Shown piece by piece: positions 17,835 to 26,442 of a stretch of 64,000 nt of DNA. Below the pieces are notes generated by a model. The model was not told where the DNA came from, made no database searches, and worked only from the letters and a program-made list of their open reading frames with translations. Each line of letters opens with the position of its first letter. The stretch's first letter is position 1. A program made the position numbers and the translations under genes. The DNA is taken from contig NZ_CP061714.1 of assembly GCF_014764385.1 (NCBI RefSeq), positions 1,054,001 to 1,118,000 on the forward strand, given 5' to 3'. Source of the DNA: Luteimonas sp. MC1825 (GTDB lineage: Bacteria > Pseudomonadota > Gammaproteobacteria > Xanthomonadales > Xanthomonadaceae).

Positions 17835-18817
17835 CGCCCCTGGGTCACCACGTGCTCGACCTGGATCTCGAGGCCGAGGCCGACCGCATCGCCGCCAGCC
17901 TGCGCGCCGCCACCGCACGCGAACTCCATCGGCGCGGGCTGGTCGTGGCCATCTCCGGCGGAATCGATTCCTCCTGCTGCGCCGCGCTGGCAGTGCGGGC
18001 GCTCGGTCCGGATCGCGTGTTTGCCCTGATCCTGCCGGAGCGGGATTCCTCCGCCGACAGTGCGGCCCGCGCCAGGCTGCTCGCGGAGCACCTGGGCATC
18101 CGCAGCGAGACCAAGGACATCGCACCCGCGCTGGCGGCGATCGGCTGCTACGAGCAGCGCGATGCGGCCGTGCGCCGGGCGCTGCCCGGCTACGGCGACG
18201 ACTGGCGCTTCAAGATCACCATCGACGGCGGCACCGAGGGCCGCATCAACGTCTTCCAGCTCGTGGCCGAGGCACCCGACGGCAGCCGGCACGCCTGCAC
18301 CCTGGGGCTTGCCGATTACCTGCAGATCGTGGCCGCGACCAACTTCAAGCAACGCCTGCGCAAGGCGTTGGAGTACTTCCACGCCGACCGCCTCAACTAC
18401 GCCGTGGTCGGCACCCCGAACCGGCTCGAATACGACCAGGGATTCTTCGTCAAGAACGGTGACGGCTCCGCCGATGTGAAGCCCATCGCGCATCTCTACA
18501 AGACACAGGTCTACGCCATGGCGCGCCACCTCGGGCTTCCCGAGCGGCTCTGCGCCGCGGTGCCCACCACCGATACCTACAGCCTGTCGCAGGGGCAGGA
18601 CGAGTTCTACTTCGCGCTCGGCTACCGCGACATGGACCTTGCGCTGTGGGCGCTGGAGCATGGCCGCGACGCCGCCGACCTCGGCCAGGCGCTCGGGATG
18701 GACGCGCGACGCGCGGAGGCGATCTACGCCGACATCGAAAACAAGCGCCGCACCACGCGTTACCTGCACGCGCCACCGGTCCTGATGGGTGAGCCCGGCC
18801 TGGCGTGCACGGCATGA
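17831..18817 (+). CDS. NAD-synthase-like PP-loop amide ligase
   Basis: The 328-residue protein has the PP-loop SGGIDSS near residues 39-45. Its NadE-like C-terminal motifs are GTPNRLEYDQGFF, KPIAHLYKTQVYAMARHLGLP and PTTDTYSLSQGQDEFYF. NadE makes NAD by adenylating a carboxylate and amidating it. This homologue is longer than ammonia-dependent NadE (about 275 residues), owing to an insert around residues 115-165, and has no glutaminase domain. Tight coupling to acyl-ligase and GNAT genes suggests amidation of a different carboxylate, possibly in a sugar acid or acyl group. That role is inferred. Starts and stops overlap neighbours by 4 bases on both sides. Confidence 0.8.
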   Translation: MTPLGHHVLDLDLEAEADRIAASLRAATARELHRRGLVVAISGGIDSSCCAALAVRALGPDRVFALILPERDSSADSAARARLLAEHLGIRSETKDIAPALAAIGCYEQRDAAVRRALPGYGDDWRFKITIDGGTEGRINVFQLVAEAPDGSRHACTLGLADYLQIVAATNFKQRLRKALEYFHADRLNYAVVGTPNRLEYDQGFFVKNGDGSADVKPIAHLYKTQVYAMARHLGLPERLCAAVPTTDTYSLSQGQDEFYFALGYRDMDLALWALEHGRDAADLGQALGMDARRAEAIYADIENKRRTTRYLHAPPVLMGEPGLACTA

Positions 18818-19887
18818 ACGTCGAAACCGCCACCTGCCTGCCCGACTACGTCGTTTTCGGCACAGAGGCACCGGACCCGCGCGCCGCCGCGATCGAGGCC
18901 TGGACCGGCACTCTCGGCCCCGACGACGCCCTCGAACAGCGATACGACGCGCTGTGCGAAGGCTCGCCGTGCGGCGCGCCGGTGCTGCGCCTGGTGCACC
19001 ACGTCGCCAGCGGGCGCTGCGTGGGCGTTGCGGCGCTGGCACCGCGACGCATGGTCCTGCGCGGCCGCGAGGTCCGCGGCGCCGTGCTCGCGCATTTCGC
19101 CATCCATCGCGGGCACAGGTCGCTGGGTCCTGCGGTGATGCTGCTCGAGAGCCTCCTGGCCGCGGCCGCGGGCCGCGTCGACGTGGTGTATGGCATTCCG
19201 CGCAACAGCGAAGGCGCCGGCGCCGCGCTGCGCCGCGCCGGGCTGCGGCCAATCGGCGAGATGCAGAGGCTGGTGCGCGTGGTGCGCCATGGGCGGTACC
19301 TGGCGCGGAAGATCCCGGCGCCGTTGGCGCGCACGGCAGGCTGGGTGGTCGATCGCGTGCACGCCCTGCGCGACCTGACGGCTGCATGGCGCGCGCCGCC
19401 GCTGCGCAGGCAGTGGATCGACGCCTGCGACGCCCGCATGGATCGGATATGGGCCCGCGGTGACGCAGGCGAGGCGCTGACATCGGAGCGCGGCGCGGAC
19501 ATCCTGCGCTGGCGCTTCGACCATGCGCCAGGCGCCGGGGTGCGCTATCTGGTGCTCGAGGACGACCGCGGCGGCGCGCTCTGCTGGTTCGCATGCGAAG
19601 TCGATCCACGCTGGCCGCATATCCTCAACGTGGTCGATTTCTGGTCGCTTGGCGGCTGCGATGGGCCCAGCGCGCACCAGGTCCGCGCGCTGGTCCGCCA
19701 GGCATGGTGCGACGGCATGGCGACCGTCAGCCTGTCGCTGTGCGCGACCGCGGCGGGACGCGCACCATGGCGCTCTGCAGGCTTCGTCGAGCGCGGGCGG
19801 CAGGTCGTGTACGGCAGCTGGTTCGACAGCGACCTGGCCGCGCAGCCGCCGGCGCTGCATTTCACCGATTTCGAGCAGGACGGCTAG
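18814..19887 (+). CDS. GNAT-fold acyltransferase
   Basis: The 357-residue protein resembles N-acyltransferases of the GNAT superfamily. VGVAALAPRRMVLRGREVRGAVLAHFAIHRGHRSLGPAVMLLESLLA has the order of the family's strands and its acyl-CoA loop, though the Q/RxxGxG/A loop is imperfect (HRGHRSLG). A second half ends AGRAPWRSAGFVERGRQVVYGSWF, a typical GNAT terminal helix. It may N- or O-acylate a sugar, using an acyl group held by the carrier protein encoded upstream. The 4-base overlap with the NAD-synthase-like gene fixes the start at 18814. Acceptor and donor are unknown. Confidence 0.65.
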   Translation: MNVETATCLPDYVVFGTEAPDPRAAAIEAWTGTLGPDDALEQRYDALCEGSPCGAPVLRLVHHVASGRCVGVAALAPRRMVLRGREVRGAVLAHFAIHRGHRSLGPAVMLLESLLAAAAGRVDVVYGIPRNSEGAGAALRRAGLRPIGEMQRLVRVVRHGRYLARKIPAPLARTAGWVVDRVHALRDLTAAWRAPPLRRQWIDACDARMDRIWARGDAGEALTSERGADILRWRFDHAPGAGVRYLVLEDDRGGALCWFACEVDPRWPHILNVVDFWSLGGCDGPSAHQVRALVRQAWCDGMATVSLSLCATAAGRAPWRSAGFVERGRQVVYGSWFDSDLAAQPPALHFTDFEQDG

Positions 19888-19890
19888 CGC

Positions 19891-21093
19891 ATGGCCGGAC
19901 ACATCGCAGGCACGACATGGCGCGACGCGCCGCGCGCCCCAGGCAAGGCACGGGTGATGCGCGGGGAAATCGCCGCGCTGGCAAGCCGCGAAGGGCTGGA
20001 AGCAGAGTGGCTTCAACTGGAGGCCGACGCGGATGGCTCGCCGTTCACCACCTGGCACTGGGTGGACGCCTGGCTGCGCAATCTTCCGGCCGAAGTCGTG
20101 CCGCTGGTGTTCCGCGCATACGACGCAGCCGGCCTGGCCGCGATCGGCCTGCTGGTGCTCGCGGCGGAGCAGGGCGCGCGCCGCCTGTTCGGCAGGTATT
20201 CGTTGCGCCTGCAGGAAACCGCCGACGCGGAACTCGACGAGATCACCGTCGAGTACTCCGGCCTGCTGGTGCGCCGCGGTGCCGAGGCGCGTGCCTACGC
20301 CGCGCTGTTCGAATCGTTGCACGCGTTCCAGCCCCGCTGGCGGCGGTTGCGCATCGTCGCGACGACGCACGGGGCCGCCATCGCCGCGGCGTTGCCGACG
20401 TCGATGCAGGCGGTCAGCATGCAGGCGCGGCGTTCGCACTACGTGGACCTCGCCGCCGTGCGGGCATCGGGAGGCGACTACGTGGCGACGCTGGGTGCGA
20501 GCAGCCGCGGCGCCCTCAGGCAGACCGCACGCGCGTACGCGGCATTGGGCCCGTTGCGCTGCGACGTCGCTACCGACGCCGGTACCGCATTGCAGTGGCT
20601 TGGCGAACTGGAAGCCTTGCACACCGGATACTGGCGCTCGAGGGGCCGGCAGGGGTCCTTCGCCAGCGCGTTCTTCGCGCGCTTCCATCACGACCTCGTC
20701 GCGACGGGCACGACGACGGGGTACACCCGCATCACCCGGGTCAGCGCCGGTGACACCGTCGTCGGATATCTCTACAACCTGTGCTGGCGCAACCGGATCT
20801 ACTTCTACAACAGCGGGCTCAACTACGGGCTGCTGGACAAGCACGATCGTCCCGGCATCTTCGCGCTGCGCGCGGCGATCGAACAGGCCGTGGGCGAGGG
20901 CCGCGACGAGTTCGATCTGCTCGCTGGAACGCAGGCGTACAAGACGCGCCTGGCCACGAGCTCGCGCCTCCTGCACTGGATCGACGTGCGCAGGAACGGG
21001 CCGATGGCGTCGTGCGAACGACTGCTGGCGACGCTGGCGCGACGGCATCGGGGCGCGATCCCGTTGGCGCAAGCGCTGGCCGTGCCGGACTGA
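19891..21093 (+). CDS. GNAT-family acyltransferase of the CelD/FemAB type
   Basis: The 400-residue product matches the pattern of CelD/BcsL-like acetyltransferases. It has FTTWHWVDAWLR near residue 52 and the C-terminal core GYLYNLCWRNRIYFYNSGLNY. EFDLLAGTQAYKTRLATSSRLL follows, where the GxxxYKxR stretch is the hallmark of this group. The FemAB-like fold transfers acyl or aminoacyl groups to amines or sugars in envelope polymers. It starts 3 bases after the preceding GNAT gene, so the two may act on the same product. Its length is close to the family's usual 370-400 residues. Confidence 0.82.
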   Translation: MAGHIAGTTWRDAPRAPGKARVMRGEIAALASREGLEAEWLQLEADADGSPFTTWHWVDAWLRNLPAEVVPLVFRAYDAAGLAAIGLLVLAAEQGARRLFGRYSLRLQETADAELDEITVEYSGLLVRRGAEARAYAALFESLHAFQPRWRRLRIVATTHGAAIAAALPTSMQAVSMQARRSHYVDLAAVRASGGDYVATLGASSRGALRQTARAYAALGPLRCDVATDAGTALQWLGELEALHTGYWRSRGRQGSFASAFFARFHHDLVATGTTTGYTRITRVSAGDTVVGYLYNLCWRNRIYFYNSGLNYGLLDKHDRPGIFALRAAIEQAVGEGRDEFDLLAGTQAYKTRLATSSRLLHWIDVRRNGPMASCERLLATLARRHRGAIPLAQALAVPD

Positions 21094-21109
21094 CACAAGG
21101 AACGATTGA

Positions 21110-22330
21110 ATGGACAGCATGGGCAACGCGGGTCGCCAGGCGGTACGCAAGGTGCTCTACCACCACCGCACGCAGGGCAAGGCGGTCGAAGGCGTGCACA
21201 TCCGCGGCATCACCGATGCCCTGCGCGCGCGGGGCGTCGCGGTCGACATCATCTCGCTGCCGGGCGCGGATCCGTATTCGTCGCCGCGCGCGATGTCGCC
21301 CACCCGCCAGGCGAGGCCGTGGATGAAGCTGGTCACCCGCCTGCCGGAGCCGCTGTTCGAACTCGCCGAGCTGGCCTACAACCTCGTGGCCGGCTTCCGG
21401 ATCGCCGCCTGGTTGCACCGCAACCCCGACGTCGATTTCATCTACGAGCGGTACTCGCTGTTCATGTACGCGCCAATCTGGCTGGCGCGGATGCGCGGCA
21501 TCCCCATCATCCTGGAGGTCAACGACTCGGCCACCGTCGAGCGGGTCCGGCCACTGGCGTTCCGGCGCCTGGCGATGGCCATCGAGCGTCGGGCATTCCG
21601 CAAGGCCAGCGGGCTGGTGTTCGTATCGAGCATCTTCCGCGACCGTGCCCTGGCGGCGCACGGCAGCATGGCACCCGCGATCGTCACGCCCAATGCCGCG
21701 GATATCGCCAAGTTCACCTTCACCGCGGAGCAGCGCGAGGGCACGCGGGCGCGCCTGGGCCTGGACGGCCACGTGGTCTGTGGCTACCTCGGCGGGTTCG
21801 TGCCATGGCATGCGATCGACCGCTTCGTGCGCCTGATCGCGGACCATCTCGCGGCGGCGCCGCACCTGAAGCTGCTGCTGGTCGGCGACGGGGCCACCTA
21901 TCCCGCGCTGCGCGCGTTCGTCGAATCCCGGGGACTGTCCCGCCAGGTGGTCATGACAGGGCGCGTGGCGCACGACGAGGTGCCCGGCCTGCTTGCGGCG
22001 ATGGACATGGCAGTGCTGCCGAGCGCCGGTGACTACACCTCGCCGGTGAAGCTGTTCGAGTTCATGGCCTGCGGCGTGCCCCCGGTCGCCCCTGATTTCG
22101 AGCCGATCCGCGAGGTGCTGGTGGAGGACGAGACGGGCTGGATGTTCCGGGCCGGCGACCTCGCCGCCGCGGTCGAGCGCGTGCTGGCGCACAGTCGCGA
22201 CAGCGCCGGGCTGGCCCGCGTGGGTGCCGCCGCGCGCAACTACATCACCGCCCACCGGCAATGGCGCAACAACATCGAGGAGCTCCTCGCCTTCCACCAT
22301 TCCCTTGCCTCAGGGATGGCCACCCGTTGA
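21110..22330 (+). CDS. Glycosyltransferase family 4
   Basis: The 406-residue protein begins with a GT4 acceptor half: VLYHHRTQGKAVEGVHIRGITDALRARG. It continues with FIYERYSLFMYAPIWLARMRGIP and a donor half with GYLGGFVPWHAIDRFV. PSAGDYTSPVKLFEFMACG is the E-rich donor motif in a variant form. It would build the repeat unit at the inner membrane. The start at 21110 is preceded by an AAGGA site. Its stop codon shares one base with the following decarboxylase start (TGATG), so the genes are coupled. Confidence 0.9.
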   Translation: MDSMGNAGRQAVRKVLYHHRTQGKAVEGVHIRGITDALRARGVAVDIISLPGADPYSSPRAMSPTRQARPWMKLVTRLPEPLFELAELAYNLVAGFRIAAWLHRNPDVDFIYERYSLFMYAPIWLARMRGIPIILEVNDSATVERVRPLAFRRLAMAIERRAFRKASGLVFVSSIFRDRALAAHGSMAPAIVTPNAADIAKFTFTAEQREGTRARLGLDGHVVCGYLGGFVPWHAIDRFVRLIADHLAAAPHLKLLLVGDGATYPALRAFVESRGLSRQVVMTGRVAHDEVPGLLAAMDMAVLPSAGDYTSPVKLFEFMACGVPPVAPDFEPIREVLVEDETGWMFRAGDLAAAVERVLAHSRDSAGLARVGAAARNYITAHRQWRNNIEELLAFHHSLASGMATR

Positions 22331-23559
22331 TGGACACGAGAAGCACGAGGGACCCGACGATGACCTGGCCGACGGACGCGAGCGGTGAATTGCTGGTCGG
22401 TGGCAAGCCGCTGACACGCGTGGTCGCGGCGGTCGGCGCCACGCCCTGTTACCTCTACGACCGGGGTCGGCTGACCGCGCGCAGCGGGAGCCTGCGGGCC
22501 ATGCTGCCGCCCGGCGTGCGCCTGCACTACGCGATGAAGGCCAACCCGATGCCGGCGCTCGTGGGGCACTTGGCGTCGCTGGTGGACGGCATCGACGTCG
22601 CCTCCGGGGGTGAACTGCGCGTGGCGCTCGACGCCGGCGCGGATCCCGAACACATCAGCTTCGCCGGCCCCGGCAAGTCAGCGTCCGAGCTTGCCCAGGC
22701 GCAGGCCGCCGGGGTGCTCGTGAACATCGAGTCGTTCCGGGAGATCGACATCCTGGCGCGCGCGAGCGACGCCACGGGAACGCCGGCACGGGTGGCGCTG
22801 CGCGTGAACCTGCCGTTCGAACTCAAGGCCTCGGGCATGAAGATGACCGGGGGCGCGCGCCAGTTCGGCATCGACGCCGAGGAGATCCCGGCCGCGCTGC
22901 GCGCGATCGGCGCGGCGGGGCTCGCGTTCGAGGGTTTCCACATGTTCGCCGGATCGCAGAACCTGCGCTCCGGGGCCATCGTCGAGGCGCAGTCGCGCAG
23001 CTACGACCTGGCCATGGAATGGGCGGGCCTGCTGCCGGCGCCGCTGCGCAGCCTGAACCTGGGCGGCGGCTTCGGGATCCCATACGCAGCCAACGAGTCG
23101 GACCTCGACCTGGCTCCGGTGCTGGACAACCTGGCCGGCCTGTCCGCGCGGCTCGCTGGCGATGCGCCCGGCGCCCACATCGTGATCGAACTCGGCCGTT
23201 ACCTCGTGGGCGAGGCGGGGATCTACGTGGCGCGCGTGGTCGACCGCAAGCATTCGCGCGGGCAGGTCTTCCTCGTCGTCGACGGCGGCATGCACCATCA
23301 CCTGGCGGCGTCAGGCAACTTCGGCCAGGTCATGCGCCGCAACTATCCGGTTGCGGTCAATGGTCGCCACGGCACTGTCGAAACCGCCAGCGTGGTCGGG
23401 CCGCTGTGCACGCCGCTGGACCTGCTTGGCGACCGCATGGAACTCGGCGTGGCCGAGCCCGGTGACCTGGTGGTGGTGTTCCAGTCGGGAGCCTATGGGC
23501 GCAGTGCCAGCCCGCGCGCCTTCCTCGGCCATCCGGACGTGGTCGAAGCCCTGGTTTGA
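22330..23559 (+). CDS. PLP-dependent decarboxylase, fold III, XrtA-locus type
   Basis: The 409-residue protein has the LHYAMKANP motif with Lys70 as the PLP Schiff-base residue, as in diaminopimelate and ornithine decarboxylases. SLNLGGGFGIPY (glycine-rich phosphate loop) and VVGPLCTPLD (dimer-interface Cys) follow. A homologue in exosortase-A loci is named a pyridoxal-dependent decarboxylase (TIGR03099-type, from memory). It probably decarboxylates an amino acid to an amine that is attached to the polymer or acylated. That is inference. ATG 22330 overlaps the previous stop. ATG 22360, with GAGGGA upstream, is an alternative. Confidence 0.9.
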   Translation: MDTRSTRDPTMTWPTDASGELLVGGKPLTRVVAAVGATPCYLYDRGRLTARSGSLRAMLPPGVRLHYAMKANPMPALVGHLASLVDGIDVASGGELRVALDAGADPEHISFAGPGKSASELAQAQAAGVLVNIESFREIDILARASDATGTPARVALRVNLPFELKASGMKMTGGARQFGIDAEEIPAALRAIGAAGLAFEGFHMFAGSQNLRSGAIVEAQSRSYDLAMEWAGLLPAPLRSLNLGGGFGIPYAANESDLDLAPVLDNLAGLSARLAGDAPGAHIVIELGRYLVGEAGIYVARVVDRKHSRGQVFLVVDGGMHHHLAASGNFGQVMRRNYPVAVNGRHGTVETASVVGPLCTPLDLLGDRMELGVAEPGDLVVVFQSGAYGRSASPRAFLGHPDVVEALV

Positions 23560-23580
23560 GGGCACCGACGCGACCGCCTG

Positions 23581-24306
23581 TCAGGCGGCGGCGGCCGCCT
23601 GCCCGACCATGCCGATCCGCCGGGCCGGGTTGCCGGCGACGATGCTGTAGGGCGCCACCTTGCCGGATACCACGGCGTGCGCGGAGACAATCGCGCCCTC
23701 GCCGATCTCGGTGCCGGGCATGACCAGCACGCCGGTGCCGATCCAGGCATGGTCGTGGACCACGATCGGCTTCACGTCCGCGGCGTCGGGTGCGCCGCCC
23801 ATGCGGCGACGCTCGGGATCGGTGGGGTGGCCACCCGAGTCGCGGAACGTCACCCCGCCCGCGACCTGCACGTGGCGCCCGATGCGGATTTCGCGCCCCA
23901 CCACGAAGCGCGTCTGGTGGGCGATGTCGGAATGGTCGCCAATCTCCAGCCGCGGCCTGCTGCTGAAGCTCGCGGCAAAGTTGATGGAGATCAGCCCGCT
24001 CACGCGCACGTGGTCGCCCACCACCAGCTCACCGCTGCCCTGCACCCAGGGCACGTGGATGCCCGTGGTCACGCCGCGGCCGACGCGGGTGCAGTACGCC
24101 TTGAACAGCGGCTCGGCGACCAGCACCCGGCGGAGGAAGAACAGCGTGCCGCGCGCGGCGAGGAACAGCCAGAGATAGGGTTTCACCACGACGCGTGGTG
24201 CCGGCAAGGTCAGGCCGCGACCGATGCCCCGCAACCGCCGCGCCGCGGCGGCTGCGGGGTGGGGCGAGGTGCGCGCCCAGTGGCGCAGCGCCGCCAGCGT
24301 GTTCAC
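23581..24306 (-). CDS. Hexapeptide-repeat (left-handed beta-helix) acyltransferase
   Basis: The 241-residue protein carries imperfect hexapeptide repeats such as VGRGVTTG, VGDHVRVSG, IGDHSDIAHQ, IGRHVQVAGG, WIGTGVLVMPG and IGEGAIVSAHAVV, and a terminal AGNPARRIGM. This is the pattern of WbbJ/LacA-type O-acetyltransferases, in which acetyl-CoA binds between coils. It likely acetylates a sugar of the exopolysaccharide. GTG 24306 was chosen as start because the longer frame would run into the following gene's end at 24332. It is the last gene of the minus-strand export operon. Confidence 0.88.
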   Translation of the reverse strand: MNTLAALRHWARTSPHPAAAAARRLRGIGRGLTLPAPRVVVKPYLWLFLAARGTLFFLRRVLVAEPLFKAYCTRVGRGVTTGIHVPWVQGSGELVVGDHVRVSGLISINFAASFSSRPRLEIGDHSDIAHQTRFVVGREIRIGRHVQVAGGVTFRDSGGHPTDPERRRMGGAPDAADVKPIVVHDHAWIGTGVLVMPGTEIGEGAIVSAHAVVSGKVAPYSIVAGNPARRIGMVGQAAAAA

Positions 24307-24331
24307 GTCGGCGCGCCCAGGGCAGCGGCGC

Positions 24332-25648
24332 TCACCGCGGTCGGTTCCTGTACGACATCCACAGGTACCAGACGTTCTGGTGGACGTCGTCAAGGAGGTC
24401 ACTGTCGCGCTCGTAGCGGGTGTAGCTGATGGCCGAACTCCAGTGCCGCGTCCACTGCTTTTCCAGGCTCACGCCGGCGCGCCGGGTGTCTTCCTGCGCA
24501 CCGAGGTGCGTGTATTCGACGCGTTCGCTGCCGGCCCACGCCCGCAGCGTCACATCCGCGCCGAAGCGGTAGTCGAATCCGAGCAGCACGCCCTCGACGT
24601 CCTCGTCGGGCTGTTGCGCATCGAGGTAGCGCAGCCGCTGTGCGTACGGCTCGACCCGCCAGCCAAGGCGCTCGCCGCTGTAGGCCCAGGCGACGGTGAC
24701 GCGTTTTTCGCGGTAGGCGGAGGCGATGACGGCACTGTCGTCGACCAGTACGCCTTCGGGAATGGTGGCTGCCACCCGACCGGCGACACCTTCGACGAGC
24801 GATGTGTCGGCAGCGTCCGAAAACTGGTCGACAAGCGTCAGTGCAAGCCGGCTGCGCTCACCGGGTCGCCAGCCGGCTTCGAGGCGCAGCAAGGGTCCAC
24901 TGCTGCGCTCGCCGTCGGCATAGTCCAGCCGCGAGTAGCCGACGTCGATGGCGTAGTCGGTGTTGGCCTGGGCACGGATGTAGTGGGCGTACAGGTCGGC
25001 GCGCTCGTGGTCGCGGGCAGACAGGTCCTGGTCGTAGTCGACATCGGTCCACTGCGCGTTCAGGCCCAGGCTGCTGTTCGCGTCGAAGGCCTTGGCCACG
25101 CGCACCGCGGCGCCGATCCGGTTGGAGTCGAATTCGTCGGTGACCTCCGCGTGGGTGTCGATGTAGCGCGCTTCGAGGCGACCCTGCAGGGTGTCGCCGA
25201 TGTTGAACAGGAAGTTCGGTCCCAGCGACAGCACGTTGACCTGCTGGCGGTTGTCGGGCGAGTCGGCGGCAAAGCGGTCGATCGCCTGGAGTTCCAGCTC
25301 GTCCTGGATCGAGAAGCTGAGGCGCTCGTCGATCATCACCCAGTTGAGGTACGCGGACAGGACGCCTTCCACGCCGTCGTCGACGCCGTGATCGAAGTTG
25401 CGGTAGTCGCCGCGACCAGCCACCACGGCCTGCACGGTGGAACCTTCCTGGGTGGCGACGAAGCCCACGCCGGTGCGCAGGATCCGCTGGCTGTCCGGGT
25501 CGACCGCCGCCAGCTGGACATTGTCATCGTGCTCCACGCCGGCATCGACCACGTAGTCGATGCGGAAGGCCTGGGCGACTGCTGGCGTCGCCAGCGCCGC
25601 CGCCACGGCAACCGCGATCAACGACGTCCGCATGCGGGACCTTCCCAT
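24332..25648 (-). CDS. Outer-membrane beta-barrel protein of the polysaccharide locus
   Basis: The 438-residue protein has a signal peptide (about residues 1-26, ...ATPAVAQA). Alternating aromatic/hydrophobic strands follow, as in LRLEAGWRPGERSRLALTLVDQF and YAIDVGYSRLDYA. It ends with an outer-membrane-type strand, VWYLWMSYRNRPR. It resembles the uncharacterised TIGR03016-like proteins found in exosortase-A loci and the OMBB family (from memory). It may be the outer-membrane passage for the polymer, since the Wza-type protein encoded nearby is too small to span the periplasm and outer membrane alone. A GGAGGGGG site 8 bases upstream supports ATG 25648. Confidence 0.82.
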   Translation of the reverse strand: MGRSRMRTSLIAVAVAAALATPAVAQAFRIDYVVDAGVEHDDNVQLAAVDPDSQRILRTGVGFVATQEGSTVQAVVAGRGDYRNFDHGVDDGVEGVLSAYLNWVMIDERLSFSIQDELELQAIDRFAADSPDNRQQVNVLSLGPNFLFNIGDTLQGRLEARYIDTHAEVTDEFDSNRIGAAVRVAKAFDANSSLGLNAQWTDVDYDQDLSARDHERADLYAHYIRAQANTDYAIDVGYSRLDYADGERSSGPLLRLEAGWRPGERSRLALTLVDQFSDAADTSLVEGVAGRVAATIPEGVLVDDSAVIASAYREKRVTVAWAYSGERLGWRVEPYAQRLRYLDAQQPDEDVEGVLLGFDYRFGADVTLRAWAGSERVEYTHLGAQEDTRRAGVSLEKQWTRHWSSAISYTRYERDSDLLDDVHQNVWYLWMSYRNRPR

Positions 25649-25671
25649 TGGCAATCCCCCTCCGTTGGCGA

Positions 25672-26442
25672 TCAGTGGTTGTCGTTGAACACGATGCCGG
25701 CGAGCTTGTCGGGGTCGAAGTTGGCCGCGGCCTTGTCGATCGCGTCCAGGGTCACCTTGCCGTAGCCGGCAACCAGCACCACGACATCGGCAAGGTCCGA
25801 CAGGATGCGTGCGTCGGGGGAATTCAGGGCCGACGGCGCATCGAGGATGATGTAGCGGTTCGGGTCGGCCGAGCGCAGCGAATCGATCATGGTCCGCGCG
25901 CGCGCCGAGGTGAAGTACTCGCCGGCGATCTCGCGGACGCTGCCGTTGGGGATCAGCTGCAGGCGGGGGATGCCGGTGGGGTACTGGATCTCGGCGAGGT
26001 CGTCGATGCCACCGCCCAGGTAGTCCATCAGCCCGCGGTTGTCGCTGCCGGCGGCGAGTGCCATGTGGTGGCTCGGGTGCAGCGCATCGCAGTCGACCAG
26101 CAACGCCGTCTTGGCTTCGTCGAATGCGAAGGCCAGCGCGAGGTTGCGGGCGACGAAGCTGCCGCCACACCCGTGCGCCACCGGCGCCACCAGGGTGATG
26201 AAGTTCTGGTTGCCGCGCAGGTTGAGCAGCCTGGTGCGCAGGTCGCGGAACGCATCGGCCTGGACCCGGACCGAATCCTGGCGATGGATCAGGCGACGCT
26301 CCTCGAGCGCACGCGGCGAGAGGGGCGCCTGCTGGACGCGGGCCAGGTGGCGCGAACCTTCGTGGCGTGTTGCCGCGCCGTCGGCGGCAGGCTCCGCGGC
26401 GTCGCGCGCCGGGTGCGGGTCGATCAACGATGCGGTGCTCAT
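25672..26442 (-). CDS. CpsD/ExoP-like ATPase homologue with a degenerate Walker A motif
   Basis: The 256-residue protein aligns by pattern with the cytoplasmic P-loop tyrosine kinase domain of Wzc/CpsD. SVRVQADAFRDLRTRLLNL near residue 57 precedes the nucleotide site. Walker A' reads LLVDCD (114-119), and ILDAPSALNSPDARIL lies in the Walker B/switch region. The Walker A stretch, however, is VAHGCGGSF (residues 88-96): Gly-Gly replaces the usual Gly-Lys, so the phosphate-binding Lys is missing. No Tyr-rich C-terminal tail is visible, as it ends FNDNH. It probably acts as a partner of the Wzz-type protein without normal kinase activity. The gene overlaps the chain-length gene by 4 bases. Confidence 0.85.
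   Translation of the reverse strand: MSTASLIDPHPARDAAEPAADGAATRHEGSRHLARVQQAPLSPRALEERRLIHRQDSVRVQADAFRDLRTRLLNLRGNQNFITLVAPVAHGCGGSFVARNLALAFAFDEAKTALLVDCDALHPSHHMALAAGSDNRGLMDYLGGGIDDLAEIQYPTGIPRLQLIPNGSVREIAGEYFTSARARTMIDSLRSADPNRYIILDAPSALNSPDARILSDLADVVVLVAGYGKVTLDAIDKAAANFDPDKLAGIVFNDNH

Noticed and set aside
17831..18817. Housekeeping NAD synthase (nadE)
   Set aside because: The insert, the absence of a glutaminase domain and the coupling with acyl-transfer genes argue for another substrate, so no gene symbol was given.
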